Assembly: GCA_942493075.1 (NCBI GenBank)
Contig: OW818681.1
Span: 4,030,001 to 4,094,000, forward strand
Direction of reading: 5' to 3'
Source of the DNA: JBBQYD01 sp942493075
GTDB taxonomy: Bacteria > Verrucomicrobiota > Verrucomicrobiia > Limisphaerales > UBA8199
Length of the DNA: 64,000 bases
Shown: one piece after another, positions 24,969-34,706 of the stretch
Layout: each line of letters opens with the position of its first letter
Numbering within the stretch: the stretch's first letter is position 1
Made by a program: the position numbers and the translations under genes
Notes under the pieces: generated by a model
What the model was told of the DNA's origin: nothing
What the model saw: the letters and a program-made list of their open reading frames with translations, nothing else
The model's database searches: none

Positions 24969-27900
24969 CTACACTTGTTCTTTTGTGGGGCTTTCGCTCA
25001 CCGGTGCGAGTGCCTCCCTGCGATTGTAGGCCATGTAATACAGGACAGGCACTGCCATGCGACTGATCAACAAGGTAGCCACCTCGCCTGCCATCAACGC
25101 AATGGCTAATCCCTGGAAGATCGGATCGGCCAGGATCACAGCGGCACCTACTACCACGGCCAGGGCGGTGAGAAGCATGGGACGAAACCGAACTGCCCCC
25201 GCATCGACTACCGCTTGGGCGAGTGGCATTCCTTCACCCAGCCGTTGTTCGATGAAGTCCACCAGGATGATGGAGTTGCGCACGACTATCCCGGCTCCAG
25301 CCATGAACCCGATCATTGAAGTTGCAGTAAAAAAGGCGCCCATCGCCCCATGCGCGGGCAGTATCCCAACTAAAGAGAACGGTATGGCCACCATGACAAT
25401 CAACGGAGTGAGGAAGGACCTGAACCATCCCACCATGAGGATAAAAATCAGGACCAGCACGGCGGCAAACGCCGTACCGAGGTCCCGAAAGACTTCTATA
25501 GTTATGTGCCACTCGCCATCCCACTTGAGCGCAGGCTGGTGATCATTAAATGGCTGTTGTGCGTTATATATCCGGATTGGCGTCCCGTTGCCACCGTATT
25601 GACGGCTATCAAGCTTCTGCAGCGCCCGATTCATGCTGAATATGGCGTAAACCGGGCTCTCCACTTCATCAGCCACATCGCCGATGACATAAGTCACAGG
25701 CATCAGGTTCTTGTGGTAGATGCTTTTGTCGGCAACAGAGCCCTCCAAACGCACCAGTTCGCGGAGGGGGATCAGGGCAGAATCAGCCTTTCCCGACCGG
25801 ACCCCTAGCGCCAGCAGGTCCTCAGGCCTCGATCTCTGAGCACGAGGAAGTTCCAATTGGATAACCACGTCCTCCTTATCCTCAGGCACGTGCAGAATAT
25901 CCACAGGAACACCTTGAGTCGCGATGCGCAGAGTCTCTGTGATATCCTCCGCGCTGATGCCGTGCAGGGCGGCCTTTTCCTTGTCCACAACAAATCGCAC
26001 TTTTTCCTGGTCCGCTTCGATATACCAATCAGTATCGACCACACCTTTGGTGGTTTTGAACAGATCGACCACGCGACGTGCCAAGGCCAACCGGGTCGTA
26101 TCATCAGGACCGTAGATCTCCGCCACGAGAGTCTGCAGCACGGGAGGTCCGGGCGGGACTTCCGCAACGGCCACACGCGCCTGGTACCGCGTGGCGATCT
26201 CAGTGACGCGCGGGCGTATTCGCTTCGCGATGTCATGGCTCTGTGCCTTACGCTCATTCTTGGGGACCAGGTTTACCTGCAGGTCGGCCACATGCGCCCC
26301 GCGACGCATAAAGTAGTGGCGCACCAATCCATTGAAGTTAAACGGTGCTGCGGTTCCGATATAGATCTGGTAATCGGTTACCTCCGGCTCTTGCCGGATG
26401 GCCTCGGCCATCTCACGGGCGGCCTGGGCGGTTTGCTCCAGGGCGGTCCCTTCCGGCATGTTGAGGATGATCTGAAACTCGCTCTTATTATCGAAAGGCA
26501 GCATCTTTACCTTCACCCAGCCAACGCCGACGAGGCTCATCGCACCCAGCAACAGGACAGTGATCACGGCCAGGAATGACCAGCGCCACTTGGCGTGTGT
26601 GATCAGCGGCCCCATGAGCTTTCGATAAAATCGGGTGAAGAAATCCTCTTCATGCTCAAAGTGCGAAGCGGATTGCACAGGTGCATCACCGCTGGGGGGC
26701 TGGGTCTGGGAGTACTTCCCTCCCCATCGTAAAATCCGAATCGCGGCCCAGGGTGTGACGATGAAAGCAATTCCGAGCGAGAAGAACATCGCGGCACTCG
26801 CGCCGACCGGGATGGGTCGCATGTAGGGGCCCATTAGACCGCCGACGAATGCCATCGGCAGGACGGCCGCAATCACGGCAAAGGTTGCGAGAATGGTCGG
26901 ATTCCCCACCTCGTTAACGGCTTCTACCGCGATAGAGGCCCACCCCTTGCCTCGGCTGGAGGGCAGGCGGAAATGGCGCACAATATTCTCGACGACGACA
27001 ATCGCGTCGTCCACCAGGATGCCGATCGAAAAGATCAGGGCAAACAGGGTGATCCGGTTAAGAGTATAGCCGTATAAATAGAAGACGAGCAGGGTCAGAG
27101 CCAGGGTTGACGGTATGGCAACGGCCACAATGGCCGATTCACGCCACCCGAGAGTCAGCAGGATTAGAATTGAGACGCCAACCACCGCGATCCCCATGTG
27201 CAGGAGCAGCTCGTTCGATTTCTCAGCGGCGGTCTGCCCGTAATGACGAGTGACAGTGACACCAATGTCGTTTGGAACCGTGTGCCCCTTGAGCGCATCG
27301 AGTTTCCTAAGAACATCCTCAGCGACTGAGATCGCATTTGCGCCCGGACGTTTCGCAACGGTGAGGGTCACCGCGGGCTGGTCACCGTGGGTCTTTCGCG
27401 CCGCGCCCGACCCGAAGAATACATACTGGGATAGTTCCTCCGCAGCGTCTTCGATTGTGGCCACATCACGCAGATAAACCGGTCGATTCGAGAACACGCC
27501 CACAACCACCTGCCCGGCCTGACGAGCGTCCTGCAAGAAGCCGCCCGTTTCCACAATGACCTCCCGATTGGCGGTCGTAAGCGATCCTGTAACGCGCTGA
27601 CGATTGGACTGCGTCAGGCGGCTCACAATCTCCAGTGGCGCCAGGTTTCTGGCCGCCAGCTTCGCAGGATCAAGTTGGACGCGCAGTTGCCTGCGGGCAC
27701 CACCGATGAGAGTGGTTTCAGAAACGGACTGGACCTGTTTAATCGAGTTCTCCACCTCAGCCGCCACGCGCCGCAAAGCCAGGTGATCGTAGTGCTCACT
27801 ATGGAAGGTTAAAGCCAGAATCGGCACGTCATCAATTGACCGGGGTTTGATTAAGGGGAAAGACACGCCGTGCGGTATTCGGTCGAAATTGGACTGAAGC

Positions 27901-28277
27901 TTCTGGTTCAGCTTGACTAGGCTATTCTCGACATTTTCCCCGACCTTAAAACGAACAATGGCCAGGCTCTCGCCGGGTCGGGATGTCGAGTAGATGTATT
28001 CCACTCCAGGGATTTCCCACAGCAGTTTCTCCATCGGTGAGGTGGCGCGTTCCTCGACCTCTTTGGCGGAGAAGCCAGGCATGGAAACCATGACATCTAT
28101 CATGGGAACCTTGATCTGCGGCTCCTCTTCCCGCGGCAGCAGAAAAACGGCCGCCATCCCCAGCAGGATGGACGTGATCACCAGGAGCGGAGTTAGCTTC
28201 GAGTTGATGAACGCATGCGCAACGCGTCCAGCAATGCCGAGTGACTCCTGTTTCATTTCGTTGGAGGAAGGTCTCAT
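24969..28277 (-). CDS. RND efflux transporter, inner-membrane permease
   Basis: 1102 residues, proton-driven export across the envelope as a trimer with the adaptor and outer-membrane channel encoded just upstream. Twelve membrane segments are expected: one near the N-terminus (LTPLLVITSILLGMAAVFLL), groups around residues 350-570 and 930-1090, and two large periplasmic loops. The TM4 proton-relay segment is GILVDDAIVVVENIVRHF (about 412-430). Two adjacent Asp residues, as in AcrB-type drug pumps, argue against the metal (CusA/CzcA) type, which has VDAAIVMIEN. The N-terminal REEEPQIKVPMIDVMV is typical of a broad RND branch. It overlaps the adaptor gene by four bases. Substrate unknown. Confidence 0.92.
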   Translation of the reverse strand: MRPSSNEMKQESLGIAGRVAHAFINSKLTPLLVITSILLGMAAVFLLPREEEPQIKVPMIDVMVSMPGFSAKEVEERATSPMEKLLWEIPGVEYIYSTSRPGESLAIVRFKVGENVENSLVKLNQKLQSNFDRIPHGVSFPLIKPRSIDDVPILALTFHSEHYDHLALRRVAAEVENSIKQVQSVSETTLIGGARRQLRVQLDPAKLAARNLAPLEIVSRLTQSNRQRVTGSLTTANREVIVETGGFLQDARQAGQVVVGVFSNRPVYLRDVATIEDAAEELSQYVFFGSGAARKTHGDQPAVTLTVAKRPGANAISVAEDVLRKLDALKGHTVPNDIGVTVTRHYGQTAAEKSNELLLHMGIAVVGVSILILLTLGWRESAIVAVAIPSTLALTLLVFYLYGYTLNRITLFALIFSIGILVDDAIVVVENIVRHFRLPSSRGKGWASIAVEAVNEVGNPTILATFAVIAAVLPMAFVGGLMGPYMRPIPVGASAAMFFSLGIAFIVTPWAAIRILRWGGKYSQTQPPSGDAPVQSASHFEHEEDFFTRFYRKLMGPLITHAKWRWSFLAVITVLLLGAMSLVGVGWVKVKMLPFDNKSEFQIILNMPEGTALEQTAQAAREMAEAIRQEPEVTDYQIYIGTAAPFNFNGLVRHYFMRRGAHVADLQVNLVPKNERKAQSHDIAKRIRPRVTEIATRYQARVAVAEVPPGPPVLQTLVAEIYGPDDTTRLALARRVVDLFKTTKGVVDTDWYIEADQEKVRFVVDKEKAALHGISAEDITETLRIATQGVPVDILHVPEDKEDVVIQLELPRAQRSRPEDLLALGVRSGKADSALIPLRELVRLEGSVADKSIYHKNLMPVTYVIGDVADEVESPVYAIFSMNRALQKLDSRQYGGNGTPIRIYNAQQPFNDHQPALKWDGEWHITIEVFRDLGTAFAAVLVLIFILMVGWFRSFLTPLIVMVAIPFSLVGILPAHGAMGAFFTATSMIGFMAGAGIVVRNSIILVDFIEQRLGEGMPLAQAVVDAGAVRFRPMLLTALAVVVGAAVILADPIFQGLAIALMAGEVATLLISRMAVPVLYYMAYNRREALAPVSESPTKEQV

Positions 28278-29320
28278 TCCACGTTGACCGGTTGTCCGTC
28301 TGTCAATTCTCCGGCGCCTGTGATTACCACGTCACCCGCAACGGGCAAACCGCTGAGCACTTCCACCTGGCCGCCTGAGATTCTCCCCAATCGCACCAGA
28401 TGCATGCGCGCTTTCTTCTCCTTAACGGTATAAACAAGGTCGAGTTGTCCACGATGGACAACAGCCGAAACCGGTACCCGCAAGTAGTTCTGTTTCCCGG
28501 ACGGCATCAACAACCGTACAAACTGCCCTGACCCCAATTCTGTTGAAACCGGCAACTCGGCTCTCACCAGCAACGTGCGGCTGACGGGATCAGCAGAGGG
28601 AGCCAATTCGCTCACTTTGGCACGGAGATTTTGCGAGCCGTCCTTTGACTGGACACTTAAGCTCGTGCCGATCTCAAGGGAGTTGGCGAGGTTCTCCGAA
28701 ACGAAAGCTTCTATTTCCAGAGTCGCTGGATCATCCAAGTCAACCAGCGGCTTTCCAGGATTTGCCAGATCTCCACGATCCACATATTTCCGGGTAATGC
28801 GCCCGGAGAACGGCGCCACGATCTCCATGTATCCCAGCATCGACTTCGCTTCTGTCAGGGCGGCCAGGGCCAGGCTGCGCCGGGCTTCAGCGGCCTCGTA
28901 CTCCACACGGGTAGTGGCCTGCTGCTCGAAGAGTGAGGAACTCCTCTTCCATTCCTTTTCGGCCAAATCAACGCCTGCCTTGGCGGAATCCAGGCGCGCT
29001 TGGATTTCTGGCGCACTCAGGCGCGCGATTAAGTCTCCAGCTTTGACCTGCTGTCCCAATGTGACGGGCAGTTCTACAATCTGCCCTGCGACTCTCGACT
29101 CCAGAGTGGCGCGCAAGCGCGCGCGGACCGTGCCCACGACTTCTTCATACTCCTCGCGGGCCTGGGTGGAAATTGGTTGCACCCCTACGCTGACCGCCGG
29201 GATGGACTCAGCAGGTTGCTCAACTCGATTAGGCTTCGCTCCGCAGCCAGAGACTAGCACGGCCAACGTGAGGCCCCCGGCAAAATAGGTTCCAAAGGAT
29301 AATAAAAAACGCATGTTCAT
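28274..29320 (-). CDS. RND periplasmic adaptor (membrane fusion) lipoprotein
   Basis: 348 residues. The signal ends in a lipobox, LAVLVSGC, placing the lipid on Cys26 or so. The usual domains follow in order: barrel/lipoyl half (VGTVRARLRATLESRVAGQIVELPV, about 63-90), helical hairpin (about 100-150, SAKAGVDLAEKEWKRSSSLF), second lipoyl half (GYMEIVAPFSGRITRKYVDRGD), then the beta-barrel and membrane-proximal domains. It bridges the permease and outer-membrane channel. Four-base overlaps with both neighbouring genes indicate tight translational coupling. Confidence 0.9.
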   Translation of the reverse strand: MNMRFLLSFGTYFAGGLTLAVLVSGCGAKPNRVEQPAESIPAVSVGVQPISTQAREEYEEVVGTVRARLRATLESRVAGQIVELPVTLGQQVKAGDLIARLSAPEIQARLDSAKAGVDLAEKEWKRSSSLFEQQATTRVEYEAAEARRSLALAALTEAKSMLGYMEIVAPFSGRITRKYVDRGDLANPGKPLVDLDDPATLEIEAFVSENLANSLEIGTSLSVQSKDGSQNLRAKVSELAPSADPVSRTLLVRAELPVSTELGSGQFVRLLMPSGKQNYLRVPVSAVVHRGQLDLVYTVKEKKARMHLVRLGRISGGQVEVLSGLPVAGDVVITGAGELTDGQPVNVE

Positions 29321-30636
29321 GGTTTTGAGGTCACTGGCACCGAGTCGATTTGAGGGAGGCCAAGGGATTGGCGCAAGGCCGCGATCGCGATGCTGCGGTC
29401 CGCTTCGGCTTCGATCCGGCGCATTCGTGCTGTGATCAAGGCAGTCTCAGCATCGATCACTTGTGCAGCGAGACCGGCACCTTGCTCATACCGTTTTCGC
29501 GTGAGAGCGGCACTTTCCTCAGCACGCGCCACAGCCTCGCGATTTGCAGCCAGGCGTGCCTCGGCAGTCTCGAGTTCGAGACGGGCGGTTTCCGTTTCCA
29601 GACCCGCGGCCAGCCGCAGTTTACGCGACTCTTCACGCGCAATCTCCAGATCAGCTTGGGCTTGTCGTGTCTTGGCTCGGGTAAGCTTGCCATCCCAAAG
29701 ATTCCACTGCGCGAGAATGCCGGCTGTGTAGCTCTGTCCCGCGTGGTCATTGCGCCACCCGTAGTCATGATCCAAGCTGCCAAACGCGCTGAGGGTTGGA
29801 AGATATCCGCTACGAGCCGCCCGCGATTTTTCGGCCGCCACCCTTTCCCGCTCTGCCCCAGCCTGAATTTCCGGGCGATCAGCCAAGCCGACAGGCATTG
29901 GAGGAATTTCCAGCTTGGCCGCTTCTCCAATAGTGATCTCATGCTCAACGCCAAGGAGGTTGCGCAACACACGCGATGCGATCGCCTGACCACTCCGTGC
30001 TCGAACCAGGTCCTCCCGTGCTTGCGCGAGCCGCACTTCCAGATCCAGCACATCGGTGCGCAAAACAGCACCTGCTTCCAGACGCTTGCGCGCAAGCCCC
30101 AGGTTTGCCTCGTACGCCTGGAGTGCGGATTGGCTGGCGCGAACAAACCCACTGGCCTTCAAGATCGTGAAATAGGCGCGAGACACCTCAAATTGCAGTG
30201 TGTTTTGCACCGCCTGCGAGTCCCATTTTGCAGCGGCACTAGCCGCCCGCGCAGCCCCGCGACCGGCACGCATGGCGCCACCAGCATACAACGGCATAGT
30301 CACAAGAGCTTTCGCATTCCAATTGTCCATGTCAGGGACATGGTTGAAATCCAGGTTCTGCGAGTAGGCCCGTTGATTCAGGATGCTTCCAAAGACCTGC
30401 ATGGGATTATCCGTGCGGACATAGCTGGACTGCAACTGGACTTTGGGCCAGAAGGCCGCATTGGCCTGGTCAATACCTGCTTGAGCCGCCTCAATCCTGT
30501 GAGCTGCAATCCGGGCATCGGGGTTCTGCCTGGACGCCAGGCTCAGCGCGTCCTCAAGGGACAGGGTTTCAACGGCGCTCCCCAAGGCTGTGGAAAGGAG
30601 TAGGAGCAGCAGCGAAGTGATCCTCATTTCGAGCAA
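29317..30636 (-). CDS. TolC-type outer-membrane efflux channel
   Basis: 439 residues with a signal peptide (SLLLLLLSTALGSAVE). Two repeats of the outer-membrane efflux family are visible, each a long helical hairpin: residues about 25-215 (SLASRQNPDARIAAHRIEAAQAGIDQANAAFWPKVQL) and about 235-430 (KSRAARSGYLPTLSAFGSLD, then ETARLELETAEARLAANREAV). The trimer forms a beta-barrel and periplasmic tunnel. The gene overlaps the adaptor by four bases and the upstream DUF2892 gene by 13. Confidence 0.9.
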   Translation of the reverse strand: MLEMRITSLLLLLLSTALGSAVETLSLEDALSLASRQNPDARIAAHRIEAAQAGIDQANAAFWPKVQLQSSYVRTDNPMQVFGSILNQRAYSQNLDFNHVPDMDNWNAKALVTMPLYAGGAMRAGRGAARAASAAAKWDSQAVQNTLQFEVSRAYFTILKASGFVRASQSALQAYEANLGLARKRLEAGAVLRTDVLDLEVRLAQAREDLVRARSGQAIASRVLRNLLGVEHEITIGEAAKLEIPPMPVGLADRPEIQAGAERERVAAEKSRAARSGYLPTLSAFGSLDHDYGWRNDHAGQSYTAGILAQWNLWDGKLTRAKTRQAQADLEIAREESRKLRLAAGLETETARLELETAEARLAANREAVARAEESAALTRKRYEQGAGLAAQVIDAETALITARMRRIEAEADRSIAIAALRQSLGLPQIDSVPVTSKP

Positions 30637-30854
30637 CAGTTGGATTTGGGGTCCGGAGTCGTCTTACAACAACAGGAGCCAACACCAAGCTTCCTCAGAA
30701 TGATTTCCAGCGGGCAAAAGCCGGTAAATGAGGACTGCAACAGGTTGAATCCAACAAACGCCGTCAACCAGAGCCAGTTTGGACTGTGAAAGTGCGCCAG
30801 AGCCAGACTCAGCAGCACAAAAACTCCCGCAAATCTTCTAATGATCCTCTCCAT
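30624..30854 (-). CDS. DUF2892-type small membrane protein heading the efflux operon
   Basis: 76 residues from the ATG at 30854; the open frame begins further upstream, but residues before MERIIRRFAG do not look like the family. Two membrane helices (about 6-22 and 26-42) are followed by NLLQSSFTGFCPLEIILRKLG, typical of the YgaP-like DUF2892 family, in which FCP is strongly conserved. The C-terminus is unusually Cys-rich (GSCCCKTTPDPKSNCCSK), suggesting binding of a thiophilic metal or redox chemistry. Its place at the head of the RND operon hints that the pump answers to metal or sulfur stress. That link is inference. Confidence 0.75.
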   Translation of the reverse strand: MERIIRRFAGVFVLLSLALAHFHSPNWLWLTAFVGFNLLQSSFTGFCPLEIILRKLGVGSCCCKTTPDPKSNCCSK

Positions 30855-31086
30855 ACGACATTTCGATTCGGTTACTAAACACGGCGCTTTCACGCCCTGC
30901 GATTTTAAAATGCGGCTCTTTGAATGCTCCGGCCAGGTAAAGAGATGGCCGCCGCTATTAACACTGAGCCGTGAGACCAGGAAAGGTTACTGAGATCCCG
31001 GAGAAAACAGAGTCTCATTGGGCTGCCCGGAAGGCCACGGATTCCAAGAGCCATCCCTTCCTCAGAATGCGAGTCAATCGAGGGTA

Positions 31087-31125
31087 TAAAAAAGCCCGGC
31101 ACCACGAAAAGCGCGATGCCGGGCT
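31087..31125 (-). terminator. Intrinsic terminator after the YWTD protein gene
   Basis: Arms AGCCCGGCA/TGCCGGGCT (perfect 9 bp, 31093-31101 and 31117-31125) are followed on the minus strand by TTTTTTA. It lies 24 bases past the stop codon at 31149. Confidence 0.85.
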
Positions 31126-31148
31126 GGCGAAAGGAGAATCGATCCGTT

Positions 31149-33278
31149 TTATCGGGTGCTGATTACTCGGTAGAAGCAACCGTCAACAATCGTAGGATCG
31201 GTAGCCTCGGTAGCGGTGGTGGCGCTGCCCACGTTCTGCCAAGTGCCAGATACAAGGCTGGTCCGTTTCTGGAGTTGGAACATTCCGGCCCCGCCTGTCC
31301 ACGAGATGGTCGCGGTATTACCGCTGACCTTGATCGAGACGAGGGCCGGGACAGCGGGTGCCACGGGAACAGTGGCAATGGCGAATGCTGTGCCGCTGGC
31401 AGCCACCACGTTGGTCTTCATATCAGAACCATCCATATTTGCGCTGCAAATACCCAAGCTGTCTGATGCCGTCCAGTACATTCGGCCATCCGGGGCAAGC
31501 ACAACGTCCAGGGGAGAGCCGCCTGCCTGGTCAACAACCACCGCCTGAGAGGTTCCGTCCAGGTTCATCCGTTTGATCTGGTTGGCAGCGCCATCGGCCC
31601 AATAGATAAGATTATTGGCAACATCCAGGCGCATCGCGTTAAAAGCCCAATCTCCGCCTGCAACCGGGCGTGCCACTTCAATGTTGTTCTGCCCATCGAA
31701 GTCCATTCGGAAAAGAACACCACTTTGCTGGGGATCAGCGTAATAAATACGATCGTTTACCAGGTCGAGCTCAAGCCCCGTGTAGGTTAACCCATTCGGG
31801 TGCCCAGCCAGCCATGTGAACTCCGAACCATTGAGTTTCCCGCGGCAAACGCCACCGGAAAAGGCATTCCAGTAAACATGACCATTGGCTAGATCGAGCT
31901 TCAACATCTGGGCGTTGTTGAATCCCAACTCATCTCCTTTGAACAACTCCGTCAACCCAGTGCCATCGAAGTTAGCCCGAACGATGCGGCTCGGATGGAG
32001 GGAGTCACCATCCTCAGCCCAGTACACATGGCGGTTGGTGTAATCGAGATCGATACCGATTGGGCGGCTCAATTTTGCGCCCACTGGATTCTTTCCACTG
32101 CCATCGAAAGCGGCGGACCAGACGAACCCGTTTTCAGGAACAGTAAACCCGCCAGCCTCCGTCCAGAAAATCTGAGGGGTGACTTCCTTTTCAACGATAT
32201 CATAAGCAACGATGCCATTGTTCGACGAGAGCGCAAAGAGGCGCCCACCACCAAAGACGGCCACTCCTGTACCGTTACCATTGACGTTCATGGTAGGGAA
32301 CAGGCGGACGTAGTCAGGGTGATCCTGCTGGACCATTCCGGCAATCGTATCTTTGAATAACCGGACTTCGTGAGGCGTATCAATCACGGTTGAGAGAACC
32401 CGTGCCACTGCGAGCAGGCCCTTGGTTTGATCGTAGGCGATTGGGCCGCCAAACGCCTTCAAGTTATCGTGGTTCTTGATAAGGGTGGCTACGCCTGCCT
32501 CATCATAGCTGAAATGCTGCACCGCAGTTTTGCCGGCATCACCGCCGGACTCACCTTTGGCATAAAACGTATTGTTAGTGCCCCACGCAATCCCGGCCTG
32601 CGTAGTGCCCAGAGGCATATCCGGCGCGTAGATACGAATCGCCGGCTGAAAGTTGACGCCGTCCGTTGTCCGGAACAAGCTGAGCGTATTGGTGCTGCGG
32701 TTGCTAAATAGAATCTCAGTAGCTGTCCCTGCACCACGCACTATGATGGTATCCCCGAAACGACGCCCGGCGGCGATAGGATCGCTGGCGCTGGGAGCAC
32801 CCTCATAAGCGAGCTGAGGAACGGCATCAGCATTAACCCACCGATAAATCCGCAACGGGCCGTTGTTGTTCATAGGCTCCGCGGGAACCGTGGCGCTATC
32901 CACCGCCAGGTTACAGGCATAGATTACCCCGTCGTCCGCCACCCCGATGGTGTTGATCGGGAAATTCATATCCGTCTTAACCCCAGTCATGTTCAGGTTG
33001 CCCTTGAGGGCGCCGTTCGTGGAATTCAGAACATAACCAGCGGCAGCGAACGCTGGATACCGGCTCACGGTGATCAAATCGCCGGTGACCGGATTGTAGG
33101 CCAGACCTCGTTGATGATGGCCCGTGGAGACCCATTCGTAGGGTGTGGTAGGCGCAATCGACCAGGCTGGCGACAGAGTATAGCTCTTGGCAGCTTCAGC
33201 CGCCAGGGCGCTGGCCACTAACAGGCACAGAGCACCAGGAATGACCCCAGTTGGGGACAAACACAGTTTTTTAGTCAT
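31149..33278 (-). CDS. Secreted YWTD (LDL-receptor class B-like) beta-propeller protein
   Basis: 709 residues with a signal peptide (PGALCLLVASALAAEA). The N-terminal half (about 30-370) looks like one propeller-type domain (RGLAYNPVTGDLITVSRYP). The second half carries five YWTD-like blades: IDLDYTNRHVYWAED, LKLDLANGHVYWNAF, LELDLVNDRIYYADP, MRLDVANNLIYWADG and APDGRMYWTAS. A short C-terminal beta domain ends ATDPTIVDGCFYRVIS. Such propellers usually mediate protein or carbohydrate binding; no enzyme motif is seen. It is transcribed alone, with its own terminator downstream. Confidence 0.82.
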   Translation of the reverse strand: MTKKLCLSPTGVIPGALCLLVASALAAEAAKSYTLSPAWSIAPTTPYEWVSTGHHQRGLAYNPVTGDLITVSRYPAFAAAGYVLNSTNGALKGNLNMTGVKTDMNFPINTIGVADDGVIYACNLAVDSATVPAEPMNNNGPLRIYRWVNADAVPQLAYEGAPSASDPIAAGRRFGDTIIVRGAGTATEILFSNRSTNTLSLFRTTDGVNFQPAIRIYAPDMPLGTTQAGIAWGTNNTFYAKGESGGDAGKTAVQHFSYDEAGVATLIKNHDNLKAFGGPIAYDQTKGLLAVARVLSTVIDTPHEVRLFKDTIAGMVQQDHPDYVRLFPTMNVNGNGTGVAVFGGGRLFALSSNNGIVAYDIVEKEVTPQIFWTEAGGFTVPENGFVWSAAFDGSGKNPVGAKLSRPIGIDLDYTNRHVYWAEDGDSLHPSRIVRANFDGTGLTELFKGDELGFNNAQMLKLDLANGHVYWNAFSGGVCRGKLNGSEFTWLAGHPNGLTYTGLELDLVNDRIYYADPQQSGVLFRMDFDGQNNIEVARPVAGGDWAFNAMRLDVANNLIYWADGAANQIKRMNLDGTSQAVVVDQAGGSPLDVVLAPDGRMYWTASDSLGICSANMDGSDMKTNVVAASGTAFAIATVPVAPAVPALVSIKVSGNTATISWTGGAGMFQLQKRTSLVSGTWQNVGSATTATEATDPTIVDGCFYRVISTR

Positions 33279-33522
33279 TTTTAGTAATAGGGTTGTTATG
33301 AAACAGCGGAACCGTTCTATCCGAGGAAAAGGACGGCGTCAATGAAAATTACCACCCCTACAGCGACCGCTTGGGACGCCGACCTCCGGGATCGGACCTC
33401 GATCCTTCAACATTCAACACGAACCCTTCAACCCTTTCCGGCTTACCGCTCCTTCAGAGCTGGGGAGGACAAAATGAGCCCCGCCCGGTACGGAGACCGG
33501 GCCTACAATACCAAGTCCCTCA

Positions 33523-33625
33523 TATCCTGTTCATTCTTCCGCGTATTCTCGGCACGGGGAAACGACACGCCTATAGCCCCAGACAATTCAACCGCTGATC
33601 GCGAATTGAACGCTAATCTGAACAG
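33523..33625 (+). repeat. Dispersed repeat R0, copy a
   Basis: Begins TATCCTGTTCATTCTTCCGC and ends CGCTAATCTGAACAG, and includes CGGCACGGGGAAACGACA. Closely matched by 38941-39046. Non-coding. Confidence 0.7.
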
Positions 33626-33683
33626 GCCACCGTTCCAACCACCGCGCGCTCCGCGCCTCCGCGTGAAACCCCTTCCCTCACCG

Positions 33684-33782
33684 CAACCTGGAGGGTTGCC
33701 AGATCGTAGCCGGAGCGTCGGGCGAAGCGGAGACCTCCGGTCAGTTTCAGATTGGAACAGCACCCCGACGAGGGGTGCCAGA
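33684..33782 (+). repeat. Dispersed repeat R1, copy a
   Basis: Contains GGGTTGCCAGATCGTAGCCG, GGAGCGTCGGGCGAAGCGGA and a closing palindrome GCACCCCGACGAGGGGTGC. Two more copies lie at 36808-36910 and 39065-39163, all in the same orientation. Confidence 0.75.
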
Positions 33783-33865
33783 ACGTCAATGGCGGGGCCA
33801 TTCGTACTGCGCCGACTGCCTCGGGGCCAGGCCGTCTGGCGCTTCACCCGAAGGCCTTCGTTCAT

Positions 33866-33962
33866 CTGAGTCCATCTGTGCCATCTGTGGATTGATTGAT
33901 CCGGATGAAACCATAGAAAGAATGCAAAGAGCCGGGACGGCTCTTCCACTTTGCTCCGCCGT
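33866..33962 (+). repeat. Dispersed repeat R3, copy a
   Basis: Contains CATCTGTGCCATCTGTGGAT and an internal hairpin (AAGAGCCGGGACGGCTCTT), then CCACTTTGCTCCG. Matched by 41216-41312. Confidence 0.55.
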
Positions 33963-34021
33963 TTCCTCCGGCGCTGAACAGACCACTGGCCTCTGACCAC
34001 CGTCTACCGCCCACCGGAACC

Positions 34022-34178
34022 CGGCTTCGCGCCCCAATCCTTCAACATTCAACACGGAACTTTCAACATGTTCCACCTGGCTATGACCAAAGTGTGGCTA
34101 TTCGGCCACAAAATCAGACGCCAGTCCGGCCAACATCCCCACGAAGCTCTGATGCCGATTAGGCCAAGGCTATGATGG
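34022..34178 (+). repeat. Dispersed repeat R2, copy a
   Basis: About 157 bases containing CTTCAACATTCAACACGGAA and AATCAGACGCCAG, ending GGCCAAGGCTATGATGG. A copy at roughly 90% identity lies beyond the IS66 element at 36983-37141. Confidence 0.8.
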
Positions 34179-34307
34179 CAAATAAGTTCGTAACACAGAC
34201 GCAAGCGAAGAAAGACGCGTAGCGCATTCCTATGTTTGCACGCGCAATGTAAGCGTCATGCCAGGCATCACTATTCGATCGTACCGTAAGTGTTGTACTG
34301 TTTCGGT

Positions 34308-34706
34308 ATGGCATCTACGATTGATTCTGATTCGAGTCCCCAATCGCTCATTCTCAAAACCAACAGCCGTGGGCATGTGCGAACGCCTGTTGAGCGCCAG
34401 CAGGCGCTGCTAGTTGAGTTTGATCGCAGTGGTCTTTGCGGTAAACAGTTCGCTCGTCTTTCCGGGATTAACTATTCAACGTTCCAGTATTGGCTCCAGC
34501 GCCGAAAACTCATCTCAGGAAGTTCCGAGGCCGGCCCGAAAAAACAACAACTCACCTGGGTTGAAGCGGTGGTGCAACAAGCCTCTCCAGCAGTTAACAG
34601 CGGATTACTGCTTCACTTTCCTGGCGGAGCCCGCGCTGAGATCCTCAGCCATCAACACATCCCTCTTGCCGCCGCCCTGGTGCGCGCTTTGGAGAAGCCA
34701 TGCTGA
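34308..34706 (+). CDS. tnpA: IS66 accessory protein TnpA
   Basis: 132 residues from ATG 34308; a TTG six codons earlier extends the frame. The N-terminal half has a helix-turn-helix-like pattern (LLVEFDRSGLCGKQFARLSG, INYSTFQYWLQRRK) typical of the IS66 first gene, presumed to bind DNA. The C-terminal part LLLHFPGGARAEIL matches the family's ending. It overlaps tnpB by 7 bases, suggesting coupled translation. Confidence 0.88.
   Translation: MASTIDSDSSPQSLILKTNSRGHVRTPVERQQALLVEFDRSGLCGKQFARLSGINYSTFQYWLQRRKLISGSSEAGPKKQQLTWVEAVVQQASPAVNSGLLLHFPGGARAEILSHQHIPLAAALVRALEKPC

Larger units (their letters stand above)
33279..34248. other. Gene-free stretch made of dispersed repeat blocks
   Basis: No supportable gene in 970 bases. 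It contains, in order, a TTCAACATTCAACACG motif (33405), repeat block R0 (33523-33625), R1 (33684-33782), R3 (33866-33962) and R2 (34022-34178), each found again elsewhere in the window. The open frames crossing it are repeat translations. It ends at the target duplication of the IS66 element. Confidence 0.7.

Noticed and set aside
24969..30636. Heavy-metal (Cus/Czc) assignment for the RND pump
   Set aside because: The TM4 segment has VDDAIVVVEN as in drug-type pumps; no metal-binding Met triplet or His-rich loop was seen.
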